This document shows, piece after piece, positions 27,184 through 35,231 of a DNA stretch of 64,000 nt. Each line of letters starts with the position of its first letter. Positions within the stretch are counted from its first letter, which is position 1. This DNA comes from Planctomycetaceae bacterium (GTDB taxonomy: Bacteria; Planctomycetota; Planctomycetia; Planctomycetales; Planctomycetaceae), in the NCBI GenBank assembly GCA_024742875.1, contig JANSXP010000009.1, forward strand, positions 1 through 64,000, given 5' to 3'. A program made the position numbers and the translations under genes. Under the pieces are notes generated by a model. The model was given only the letters and a program-made list of their open reading frames with translations. It had not been told where the DNA came from and made no database searches.

Positions 27184-28662
27184 GTGTCTGACGTGACTCG
27201 TCGATTTCTCAAATCTCACCAACTGCTGGTGCTTACTCTGATGGCGTTGGCCGCCGGAGTCTGCGGCTGGCTCATTGGTGATGCGGGTGCCATCCTGCGG
27301 TATTCCCTGTTTCCCATGGTCACCGTATGCGGTGTGCTGCTTGGCTGGCTGCGCGCCAGTGGAATAGCGCTGACAGGCATCTGCCTGCTGCTGTGCATTT
27401 CCACTTCGGAATATCGCAACGCCGGCACGACAGGACGGCTGGACCTCATGATGTGGGCCACGTCGGTGGGAATGACGGGAGCCATTGCCGGACTGTACGC
27501 CCGAAACCGCGAAAGAAAGTTTCGCCGTCGCGTGACAGATTTGCGGCGACTGGCCGAGACTGATCCCCTCACCGGACTGCCCAATCGCCGCGTGCTGCTG
27601 CGTGCGATTGATACCGAATTTCGACAGCGGCACACGGAATCTCGACACTGCCATCTGCTGTTGCTGGATGTCGATCGCTTCAAGTCCTTCAATGATCGCT
27701 ACGGCCACGATGTCGGCGATGAAGTGCTGCGGGAAGTGGCCCGCGCCGTTTCGTCCACCATTCGCCACCACGACCTGGCCGCACGATATGGCGGAGAAGA
27801 ATTTGCCATACTGCTGCCCGATACCAATCGCGAAGGCGCCATGCGGGTGGCCGAACGAATGCGTTCCGCGGTGGAGAGACTTCGTATTCGGACCGGCCCT
27901 TCCACCGTATCCGTCACCATCAGCGTGGGCGGTGCCGATGCATTTGAAGTGACCACGCCTGCGGAATTGCTGGAAGTCAGCGACGCGCGGCTGTATGCGG
28001 CGAAAGCCGCCGGACGAAACCTGGTCAGATTTTCCGGACACGCCCGCGATGAAACGCGTGTGAAAGCGTCCTGCGAATCGGCGGAGCTGTCCTTCATCAA
28101 GTTCACGTCGGAATGCCGACTCGACGACGCCCTCACCGGGCTGCCATCATTCCAGGTGTTTTCTGCCGAGCTGCGTCGACGTGTGATGGAGTATCGCCGA
28201 TACGGCACACGATTTTCCCTGGCAATCTGCCGGGTCACGCCGCCTGAGGCGTCACCGGAGTCCTTTGATGACGTCTTTCTGAACCTCGTCACCACGATGC
28301 GACGCAATATGCGGGAGACTGACCTGATGAGCTGGATCAGCGCTCAGGAGGTCGGCATCCTGCTGCCGCAAACGAGTGAGGAGCGAGCCGCCGTTCCGAT
28401 TCGGCGGGCACTTACGGCACACATCGCGATGGAAAATCGGCAGCCATGCGGGGCCGACTGGATTCAGTTTCGCATCGCGGAAGTTTCCGCAGAAGATTCG
28501 GGAGACTCTCTGCTGGCACGCTGTCGCGCGGCTGCAGCCCGGACGGTTTCTGATCCAGTCGAAAATCATGCGGCCAGAGACAACCGAACCGCCAGTGAAC
28601 AGGCCGCCGATAAACGGGCCGCCGATCAGCAGGCCGCCGACACTTCCCGTGTGCCCGCCTGA
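27184..28662 (+). CDS. Membrane diguanylate cyclase with second, degenerate GGDEF domain
   Basis: A 492-residue enzyme that should make cyclic di-GMP from two GTP. About four hydrophobic helices occupy residues 10-105 (LLVLTLMALAAGVCGWLIG, MVTVCGVLLGWL, GIALTGICLLLC, MMWATSVGMTGAIAGL). The GGDEF domain follows, with DPLTGLPNRR and the intact active site RYGGEEFAILLP. Five residues before the GG lies RHHD, matching the RxxD inhibitory site. From about residue 300 a second GGDEF-like fold starts with DDALTGLPSFQ, but its signature reads WISAQEVGILLP, so it is catalytically dead. The C-terminus is an Ala/Asp-rich tail. The start is GTG 27184; a second GTG three codons later is also possible. Confidence 0.9.
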   Translation: MSDVTRRFLKSHQLLVLTLMALAAGVCGWLIGDAGAILRYSLFPMVTVCGVLLGWLRASGIALTGICLLLCISTSEYRNAGTTGRLDLMMWATSVGMTGAIAGLYARNRERKFRRRVTDLRRLAETDPLTGLPNRRVLLRAIDTEFRQRHTESRHCHLLLLDVDRFKSFNDRYGHDVGDEVLREVARAVSSTIRHHDLAARYGGEEFAILLPDTNREGAMRVAERMRSAVERLRIRTGPSTVSVTISVGGADAFEVTTPAELLEVSDARLYAAKAAGRNLVRFSGHARDETRVKASCESAELSFIKFTSECRLDDALTGLPSFQVFSAELRRRVMEYRRYGTRFSLAICRVTPPEASPESFDDVFLNLVTTMRRNMRETDLMSWISAQEVGILLPQTSEERAAVPIRRALTAHIAMENRQPCGADWIQFRIAEVSAEDSGDSLLARCRAAAARTVSDPVENHAARDNRTASEQAADKRAADQQAADTSRVPA

Positions 28663-28699
28663 GCGGCAGTCAGCAGCCGCCCGGCCCCGACGAGACGCG

Positions 28700-29113
28700 T
28701 CACTCCAGTTCAATCACCAGTTCATTCGCGTGCGTTGCGCTGACGGTCACCGAAAGCGGCGACGAACCGTAGTCCGCGTAACGCACAGGCACCGGCCTGC
28801 CATGATCCACGGTATGCAGAAACGAACCGTCTGCGACGACAATCTGTACAACGATCGCTCGATGCGATCCCGCCACTGCGCCGTCGTCGGCCGTGTAAGT
28901 TCCCAGGACGAAACTGCCGTCATGCTGAATCGTGCCGGTAGCTGTTAAGCCATGCTCAATGGATTCCAGTTCCACCTTTCCGTGTCGAACCGGCACGCCA
29001 CCGAGGAACTGCACCCTGCCTGACACTGGATACACGGGCGGACGACCATCGCTGCATCCCGCCAGCATAAAGACGACCGCAGACAGAAGAAGAATGGACG
29101 GGCGACTTGTCAA
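28700..29113 (-). CDS. Small lipoprotein, partner of DUF1559 protein
   Basis: A 137-residue exported lipoprotein. The signal SILLLSAVVFMLAGC ends in a canonical lipobox (LAGC). The mature part begins YPVSGRVQFLGGVPVRHGKVEL, the beta-sandwich pattern of small planctomycete lipoproteins found beside DUF1559 genes, and continues with GSFVLGTYTADDGAVAGSHR. Its start overlaps the stop of the upstream DUF1559 gene by 4 bp (ATGA), so the pair is translationally coupled. The function of these pairs is unknown; an envelope-located complex with the pseudopilin is likely. Confidence 0.8.
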   Translation of the reverse strand: MTSRPSILLLSAVVFMLAGCSDGRPPVYPVSGRVQFLGGVPVRHGKVELESIEHGLTATGTIQHDGSFVLGTYTADDGAVAGSHRAIVVQIVVADGSFLHTVDHGRPVPVRYADYGSSPLSVTVSATHANELVIELE

Positions 29114-30123
29114 AACTCGCTCACCACTCGGCCGTCCTGACGGTTTGACAGATCGCCCAGCAGACGCGTGCTGATAGACGTTGACACCGCGCGCACGCTG
29201 CCATCAGCCAGAGCGAACTGCACGATCCCCGGATGAGCGCTGCCAAATGAATACACGCTGCCGCGCTGATCCCGGGGGCTGTGGGCCAGCGGCACACCCG
29301 GCCCGGCAATGCGACAGAAGTTGGTCAGATGTCGACCAAAATAGGCCGGGCCGTTATACGGCGTGGTCAAATCCTGATCTGCAGGCACGTGAGACTCGCC
29401 AATCATCAGCGTGTTGCTTGTCCCGTCAACAACATCTGCCATCGCCACTTTATCAGCCCAGTCACGCTGTATGCTGTCGACCACGCCGACGGGCCGGCTG
29501 GAGACGATCACGCCGGTCCCGTTGCCGCCCCAGTAAAAATCAGTATCGCGGTTGATGGCGCCGGGAGTCAGGTCCCCGTGGTTGGCGACGTAGTCAGAAA
29601 CGGCTCCACCAGCCACAAACTGAACACCCGTGGGACACCCACACAGCGACTGGATATCCACAAACTGCTCGACCGCCACAGCCGCATCGGCCGAATGGCG
29701 ATCAGGACACAGAAAGACGGGCAGCACCGTGTCGCGAACTTTTTTGGGATGGTAAGCGTAGGCGCGATACTCGTCCCACTGCTGATGAAAGGCTGACTGC
29801 TCCAGCCACGGCAGCAGGCGCACAACCCACGATGGCTCGTCCATTCCGGACCACGAGGCCGAGTTGGTCTGCAGCCGGGGAACATTCAAAATCAATCGGG
29901 CCGGCGGAAACGCCCCATGAGTGTCATGAAAACCATGAGTGGCCAGACCGAGTTGCTTCAGGTTATTGCGGCATTGAATTCTCCGAGCGGCGGCACGAGC
30001 CTGCTGCACGGCCGGCATCAACAGCGCAATCAGGACGGCGATGATCGCGATCACGACCAGCAGTTCGATCAGTGTGAATCCAGAGCGTTGGCGCTGACAA
30101 GGCGAACCTGCTGTCAAATTCAT
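29110..30123 (-). CDS. DUF1559 family protein with type IV pilin-like N-terminus
   Basis: A 337-residue member of the DUF1559 (SBP_bac_10) family, greatly expanded in planctomycetes. The prepilin-type leader RQRSGFTLIELLVVIAIIAV has the cleavage/methylation site G-FTLIE and a long hydrophobic helix. It continues with RRIQCRNNLKQLGLATHGFHDTHGAFPPA, typical of the family. The C-terminus carries the conserved FALADGSVRAVSTSIS (H/ADG motif). It precedes the small lipoprotein with a 4-bp overlap. A role in pseudopilus-like or surface fibre structures is generally suspected and not shown. Confidence 0.94.
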   Translation of the reverse strand: MNLTAGSPCQRQRSGFTLIELLVVIAIIAVLIALLMPAVQQARAAARRIQCRNNLKQLGLATHGFHDTHGAFPPARLILNVPRLQTNSASWSGMDEPSWVVRLLPWLEQSAFHQQWDEYRAYAYHPKKVRDTVLPVFLCPDRHSADAAVAVEQFVDIQSLCGCPTGVQFVAGGAVSDYVANHGDLTPGAINRDTDFYWGGNGTGVIVSSRPVGVVDSIQRDWADKVAMADVVDGTSNTLMIGESHVPADQDLTTPYNGPAYFGRHLTNFCRIAGPGVPLAHSPRDQRGSVYSFGSAHPGIVQFALADGSVRAVSTSISTRLLGDLSNRQDGRVVSEF

Positions 30124-30405
30124 GGATGCGATGTCCTGACGTCAATGGGTGTCAACTCAAGATGGCTGTGATGTCTGAGGACATTTTGCGTGCGTGTGCC
30201 CAACATGCAAGCAGACCGAGTCCCGCCGTCCATCCCCGCCCGGCAATTGTGTCCTGCATCACACTTAGTTCCTGATCACACGTCGCCCAAAGCTGGGAAT
30301 TCCGGTGCGGGATCAGGCCGTTGTCCACTTGTCGACCGCCCTTGTCCGTTCGAAAATGAGAGAACAGGGACCGCCAGGCGGATCGGCGAACAGAGAATAC
30401 GGACC

Positions 30406-31377
30406 ATGATGATTGCCGCTGCATGCATTGTGTCAGCACTGACGCACGAACTGGATACACTGCGGGAGATGCAGGCCGCGTTCCGACGGCGGCAGGCCAT
30501 CACGACCTTTGAGGTGCAGTGGAACGCTGAGCTGACCGTCATTGAGAATCACGATGCGGTTCGCGCGGACCGATGCCCCAGGGTGATTACCTGTCCGCCA
30601 CAGTCGTTTGCCGTCCAGGGGGACTGCGTCTGCTACCGCGGATTTCGCGACCCCTTCTATGAAAAGGTGGGATCGGAGCTCACCGACTACATTTGCTACT
30701 TCAATGGGCAGGACTCCATCACCTGCCGCATCACGCCAGCACCAGGACGAGAACGTGTGGCCGAGGTGCATCAGAAAAACGCCTTCGACGACAGGCAAAA
30801 CCTTACGTTCGCGCCCTTATGGATGCACTTTTGCACCAACCATCACATGGGTATTCCTCTGCGTGCTGATCAGTTGACGCTGCTGCCTGAGGGAGAAAAC
30901 ATCAATGGAGTTCCCTGCCGAGTGCTGACCGGGCAGCGCAGACGGCAGACCTTTCGGATTTTCGTTGCGCCCGATCTCGACTTCGCCATCGTGCGCTACA
31001 TCGAAATGTCTGAGGGCGGCATACTGCGGGCCTACCAGGTCGACACACAGTACAAAACACTTGAAGGTCATAAGGTCCCTCTGGCATGGCACGCGCAATG
31101 GTATTCCGGAGGTATGATCCGCCAGTCCTTAAAGGCCAGCGTCCAGCAGGTGGCGCTTGATCGAAAACCGGATCGTGATCACCTGCGACCCACATTCCCA
31201 ACAGGAACAAAGGTCCACGACATTTCGGAGGGGATTATTTACCAGGTGGCGGATGACGGCAGTTATCAGTTGCAACGCCGCACAGTGCGGTCCTCTCGCA
31301 TCGTACGCCCCCGTCCTGCCAACTTCCGGCATGTCAACCTGCTTCCGCTGGGCATCATTCCGGACGTTCCCAACTGA
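30406..31377 (+). CDS. Secreted hypothetical protein, LolA-like character
   Basis: A 323-residue protein. The track start at 30190 adds 72 residues that look like leader; ATG 30406 (or the adjacent ATG 30409) opens a short hydrophobic signal (MIAAACIVSALT). The body contains repeated beta-strand-like segments such as ITTFEVQWNAELTV and DFAIVRYIEMSEGGILRAYQ. The arrangement recalls secreted planctomycete proteins with a LolA/LolB-like fold, but I cannot place it in a named family. It stands alone, divergent from the DUF1559 gene with 282 bp between, and 114 bp ahead of the cytochrome gene. Confidence 0.65.
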   Translation: MMIAAACIVSALTHELDTLREMQAAFRRRQAITTFEVQWNAELTVIENHDAVRADRCPRVITCPPQSFAVQGDCVCYRGFRDPFYEKVGSELTDYICYFNGQDSITCRITPAPGRERVAEVHQKNAFDDRQNLTFAPLWMHFCTNHHMGIPLRADQLTLLPEGENINGVPCRVLTGQRRRQTFRIFVAPDLDFAIVRYIEMSEGGILRAYQVDTQYKTLEGHKVPLAWHAQWYSGGMIRQSLKASVQQVALDRKPDRDHLRPTFPTGTKVHDISEGIIYQVADDGSYQLQRRTVRSSRIVRPRPANFRHVNLLPLGIIPDVPN

Positions 31378-31491
31378 GCTCCTGCAAATTGCGAAACGTG
31401 CCGGTATCTGCATAATCATTGGATCGACCGGTAACGATTCGCACCTCAAACCGGCTCGTCGCCCCTGTGGGTTTTCGGTAGGCCATCAATC

Positions 31492-32589
31492 ATGAACAAC
31501 CAGCGCGGACTTTCTATCCTGATCCCGCTGGGAATGCTCGGTCTGGCGTTCGTTGTTGGCAATGTATTTTCCGAGTCGGACGTGCGTTATTCTCGAACAG
31601 ACGCCGTCTTCCGCCACGATGGCTGGGCGGATTCCGCATCCTGCGGTGAATGCCATGAGCAGGCAGAAGAATTTGACCAGACCGGCCACGCCCAAACTCT
31701 GCTGCCGGCGACCGCACCGCACAGCGTTCAGCTGCTGCAGATGCTCGAGGACTCAGACATCGGTCAGAAGCAGCGGGTCACGATCGACGCCGCTGGTGAG
31801 CAACTGCTGCTGGCCCGCACAACGGAAAGTGGGACTACGCGGGCAGCCGTCGGCTGGTGTGTGGGCAGTGGCACCCATGCACGAACATGGGTTTCCATAC
31901 TGCCGGACTCAATGGGGGCCACGGATCTTCTGGAATATCGGTGGACATGGTTTCGTGACGGTCAGGATTTTGCCGTGACTCCGGGACATCCGGATGTGGT
32001 GCCCCCCACCGGTGCTGGCTGTCTGGGGCTTCAGTTTGACGGCCCACGTGCCGTTCGCTGTTTCAGCTGCCACGCCACGAGACTTGGAACACGCGAGGAC
32101 CGCGTGGACGAAGCGCATTTGGTCGCTGGTGTTCGCTGCCAGCGGTGTCACGGTCCCCGCGGTGAGCATGTCGCCTCTGGCGGCGAAATCACAAATGACA
32201 GCTGGCGTTTTGAAGACCGTGAAGAAAGCGTCCGCCGCTGCGGCCAGTGTCATCGAAATGCGGAAGAATTTACGGCGGAAGAACTTCGCCCGAACAACAC
32301 CGTCCTGCCACGGTTTCAGCCTGTCGGGCTGACACAGTCTTCGTGTTATCTGCTCTCTGAATTGAGCTGCACCAGTTGCCACGATCCACACAAGCCACTG
32401 TCCGCTCAGGACTCACTGGGGGACTGGCAGTGCGTGCAGTGCCATAGCCCCGAACACAACAGTCAGACGCTGTGTGCCGCGGGCCATTCGGCGGACTGTG
32501 TTCGCTGCCATATGCCCAAAGTCCGGCAGCCGGATTCTCCGCTGAAGTTTACCGATCACTGGATCCGCATCAGAAAAGAAGCGCCCTGA
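31492..32589 (+). CDS. Multihaem c-type cytochrome (seven CxxCH)
   Basis: A 365-residue exported electron-transfer protein. An N-terminal anchor or signal (LSILIPLGMLGLAFVVGNVF) precedes seven haem-binding CxxCH motifs: CGECH, CFSCH, CQRCH, CGQCH, CTSCH, CVQCH and CVRCH. A further CAAGH resembles a defective site. The spacing and histidines (CTSCHDPHKPL, CVRCHMPKV) are like those of octahaem or cytochrome c554-type multihaem proteins. Its stop overlaps the start of the next gene (TGATG), so the two are translationally coupled. The donor and acceptor are unknown. It could serve periplasmic nitrogen-oxide or general respiratory chemistry. Confidence 0.88.
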   Translation: MNNQRGLSILIPLGMLGLAFVVGNVFSESDVRYSRTDAVFRHDGWADSASCGECHEQAEEFDQTGHAQTLLPATAPHSVQLLQMLEDSDIGQKQRVTIDAAGEQLLLARTTESGTTRAAVGWCVGSGTHARTWVSILPDSMGATDLLEYRWTWFRDGQDFAVTPGHPDVVPPTGAGCLGLQFDGPRAVRCFSCHATRLGTREDRVDEAHLVAGVRCQRCHGPRGEHVASGGEITNDSWRFEDREESVRRCGQCHRNAEEFTAEELRPNNTVLPRFQPVGLTQSSCYLLSELSCTSCHDPHKPLSAQDSLGDWQCVQCHSPEHNSQTLCAAGHSADCVRCHMPKVRQPDSPLKFTDHWIRIRKEAP

Positions 32590-33122
32590 TGGCGGAACTG
32601 ACCCGAAGACATTTGCGCCGCGACAAGTGGCTTCTGCTGACGTGTGTGGCTGTCCTGACAGCGATGCGAATTCTCTGTCATCCCGAGCCAGCCGTCTGCC
32701 TGGTGGCCCCTCCTCACGAGTCTCTTCTGGATCATGACGTCGCGTGGAATGTTCCCGTCACCACACTGCCGGACGCTGCGTCGCTCTATCAGGTGCCACC
32801 GGAATACGCTCTTTGTGCTCTTTCGATAGCAGCATCCTTTTGCCTGCTCTGCCTGCCCCGGACATCCACGAGCGGTCTTCTTTTGCTGGGACTAACGGCC
32901 GCCCTGCCGCCGCAGGACGTCATCATCGGCTGGACCATCGTTGTGGCGGCGATGGGCACCTCTGTGTCGACACGGCTGGCCCTTCGGGCCGTCATTCTGC
33001 TGATCGGTATCTGTTTCAGTCTGGAAACGGGGTTCCTTGTCGCTGCCTGCCTGCTGCTGGATTTGGCAGACGGGCAGACTCACAGACGGGCGGCCCCAGC
33101 ATGCGGACCGCGCAGGCTCTGA
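32589..33122 (+). CDS. Small polytopic membrane protein coupled to the cytochrome
   Basis: A 177-residue protein that I do not recognise. It starts at ATG 32589, whose A is the last base of the cytochrome stop, so the track start at 32472 is rejected. Four or five hydrophobic segments are visible: WLLLTCVAVLTAMRIL, YALCALSIAASFCLLCL, SGLLLLGLTAALP, VIIGWTIVVAAMG and AVILLIGICFSLETGFLVAACLLL. The last 20 residues (DGQTHRRAAPACGPRRL) become polar and overlap, tail to tail, the remnant fbp gene on the other strand. The end may therefore have been altered by the event that truncated fbp. A membrane partner of the cytochrome, perhaps for quinol contact, is an inference from coupling only. Confidence 0.65.
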   Translation: MAELTRRHLRRDKWLLLTCVAVLTAMRILCHPEPAVCLVAPPHESLLDHDVAWNVPVTTLPDAASLYQVPPEYALCALSIAASFCLLCLPRTSTSGLLLLGLTAALPPQDVIIGWTIVVAAMGTSVSTRLALRAVILLIGICFSLETGFLVAACLLLDLADGQTHRRAAPACGPRRL

Positions 33123-33471
33123 TCTGCTCAGACGTCTGCAGTGTTTCGGTCAGCCGCTGAGTCACCTCCGCCGGATAAAAAATCAGCTTCAGAAATTCGG
33201 CCCGTTCGGACTCGTCCATCGACTCAGCAAAGATCCTCTGCACCAGTGGCCGCAGTGTCCCGCTGGCGTTGTTGATGACGTGCTGCAGCTTTTTGTCTTC
33301 TCCGTGGATGTCACTGATGACATGCACGGCTCCTTTGGGAAGCGTCTGAACGGCGGCCAGCCGGGCGGTTTCCGAAATCGCGGCATCCACATTGGGAAAC
33401 TGTCCGGCCAGCAGCTCCAGCATGGAAAGGTCAGCTTCAGGACGTTTGAAGGTGTGTGTCGTCGTACTCAT
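33016..33471 (-). pseudogene. fbp: Truncated class III fructose-1,6-bisphosphatase (N-terminal remnant)
   Basis: The first 115 or so residues match the start of class III FBPases (FBPase_2, as in Firmicutes), including LPKGAVHVISDIHGEDKK, LQHVINNASGTLRPLVQRIF and the end of that block, AEFLKLIFYPAEV. Complete enzymes are about 640-670 residues; here the likeness stops around TQRLTETLQTSEQIRA. The frame then runs on through unrelated sequence antisense to the membrane protein gene and ends at 33016. The metallophosphatase residues beyond DIHGE, the rest of the catalytic core and the C-terminal domain are missing, so it cannot be an active enzyme. The fragment starts 51 bp downstream of the sulfatase on the same strand. 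The breakpoint is probably between 33080 and 33130. Confidence 0.75.
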
Positions 33472-33521
33472 GAACCGTGGGTCTGCACTGCGAGGTGGCT
33501 TACAGAGAAGTGAATCGAGCG

Positions 33522-34985
33522 TTACCTGTTCCGTTTTCGGGCAGCGGGAACGGGCGGGCGGGCTGGACGTTCATCGAGCGGATCAAAAAATCGCATATTC
33601 CTGCCAACACGATCAAAGTCCCCCAGGTCGTCACGCATGTGTTCCGCGAGCTCGAGTAAACGTGCGACCACGTGTGGATGATCGTCGGCCACATTTTTTG
33701 TTTCACCCGGGTCTTGCTGCAGATTCACCAGAAACGGCTCCGCAAAGCCAACCCGGTCCGCAGCCGCAATGTGAGTGTTGCGACTGAACGGCGCGGCCCC
33801 CGCCGGTTCTTTGTCCCGCGGCAGATGGAGTTTCCAGCGCCCCTGCCGCACAGCCTGCAGGTGAACGCGAAGATAATAGAAGTACGTTTTTTCGGCACTG
33901 GCCTGATCAAAGTCGCCGTGAAACAAATGGCGGATATCTTCTCCATCGATGACGCGATCTGTCGGAGGCAAAGTTCCGGCCAGTGCCGCCAGCGTGGGCA
34001 TCACGTCCATCGTGGAAGCAAGTGAGTCGCACACGCTCCCGGCAGGCACGCGGCCCGGCCCCCACAGGATTGTGGGCACCCGCACTCCGCCCTCAAATGT
34101 TGACACTTTTCCGCTGCGCAGCGGCCCCGCCGACCCGCCGTGATCGCCCGGCAGTCGGCCATCAGCCCGGTCTTTGTTTTTAATCAGCCACGGACCGTTG
34201 TCGCTGGTGAACAGCACGTATGTATTGTCCGCCAGGTTCATGTCCTCCAGAGCATCCAGAAGTCGTCCCACGTTAAAATCAATTTCCTCAATCACATCCC
34301 CATACAGGCCACGCGAACTCTTCCCGCGAAACCGCTCCGACGCAGCGAGCCGCGTGTGTGGCATTGTGTGGGGGATGTAAACAAAGAACGGCTGTTCACG
34401 ATTTGTGCGGATAAAACCGATGGCCTCGTCTGTGTACCGCTGTGTCAAAGTGGCCATCTCCGTGGCCGGTTCGATCAGCTCTTCGTTACGATAGAGGTTG
34501 GCGATGCGGTCGTTGCTCGTCGGCGTGCCGAAAAAGTAGTCGAACCCCTGGCGGGTCGGAAACAGGTCCATGTAGAACCCGGACTGAGCGTGCTTTGCCA
34601 GATCCCATTTGCCAAAACACGCCGTCGCGTATCCGGCGTCTTTGAGCACTTCCGCCACCGTCACCTCACGCTCATGCAGAATTGGGTGAACCTGCTTGGT
34701 GTGTCCGCGTTCGGCGACGCGCATCGGGTAGCATCCCGTCATCAGAGCGGCTCGGGACGGACCACAGATTGGCTGAGCATAGAAGTGTGTGAACTTCATT
34801 CCCTCGGCAGCCATCTGATCCAGACGCGGCGTGCGAATATCGGGGGAACCAAAACAGCCCACGTCCTGATAGCCCTGGTCATCCGTAAAGATCACAACAA
34901 AATTGGGGGGCGCAGCGGCAGGCAACCGAGTACAGCTGAGCACAGCAGAGACAAAAATCAGGTTTCTTACGTCAGCAAATCCCAT
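33522..34985 (-). CDS. Sulfatase
   Basis: An exported arylsulfatase-type enzyme of 487 residues. The 720-residue track ORF is an upstream extension through the intergenic region; ATG 34985 has AGGAG six bases upstream and starts a signal peptide (GFADVRNLIFVSAVLSCTRLPAA). The metal site NFVVIFTDDQGYQDVG, the formylglycine motif QPICGPSRAALMTGCYP (CxPxR) and CFGKWDLAKHAQSG are present. It ends DERPARPPVPAARKRNR. It is divergent from the PQQ-sulfatase fusion, with 246 bp between, and the fbp remnant lies just downstream. The substrate is unknown. Confidence 0.93.
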   Translation of the reverse strand: MGFADVRNLIFVSAVLSCTRLPAAAPPNFVVIFTDDQGYQDVGCFGSPDIRTPRLDQMAAEGMKFTHFYAQPICGPSRAALMTGCYPMRVAERGHTKQVHPILHEREVTVAEVLKDAGYATACFGKWDLAKHAQSGFYMDLFPTRQGFDYFFGTPTSNDRIANLYRNEELIEPATEMATLTQRYTDEAIGFIRTNREQPFFVYIPHTMPHTRLAASERFRGKSSRGLYGDVIEEIDFNVGRLLDALEDMNLADNTYVLFTSDNGPWLIKNKDRADGRLPGDHGGSAGPLRSGKVSTFEGGVRVPTILWGPGRVPAGSVCDSLASTMDVMPTLAALAGTLPPTDRVIDGEDIRHLFHGDFDQASAEKTYFYYLRVHLQAVRQGRWKLHLPRDKEPAGAAPFSRNTHIAAADRVGFAEPFLVNLQQDPGETKNVADDHPHVVARLLELAEHMRDDLGDFDRVGRNMRFFDPLDERPARPPVPAARKRNR

Positions 34986-35231
34986 CGATGGCTCCTGAAG
35001 AGAAAACTCGCCCATTGTCGACCGGCTGCTGATGTTAACGCGAAGACGACGATCGACGTAGTGTGCGAGTGTCGTGAGTGAGGGGATCTGTGGTCGGTTT
35101 CCTGCCGCAATCAGGAAATTGCCCATTGTCAGTCGCGATTCCCAGCAGTCCCCGAAACAATGCCTCACGGTCGCGAGCGATCGCGGCGATTCTGGACTCG
35201 GTCTTCGTCTGTTCTTATCAAGGTCAGAACT

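Noticed and set aside
32472-32588. Upstream start for the small membrane protein
   Set aside because: This part overlaps the haem-rich end of the cytochrome and reads as a frame-shifted shadow; the TGATG junction gives the natural start.
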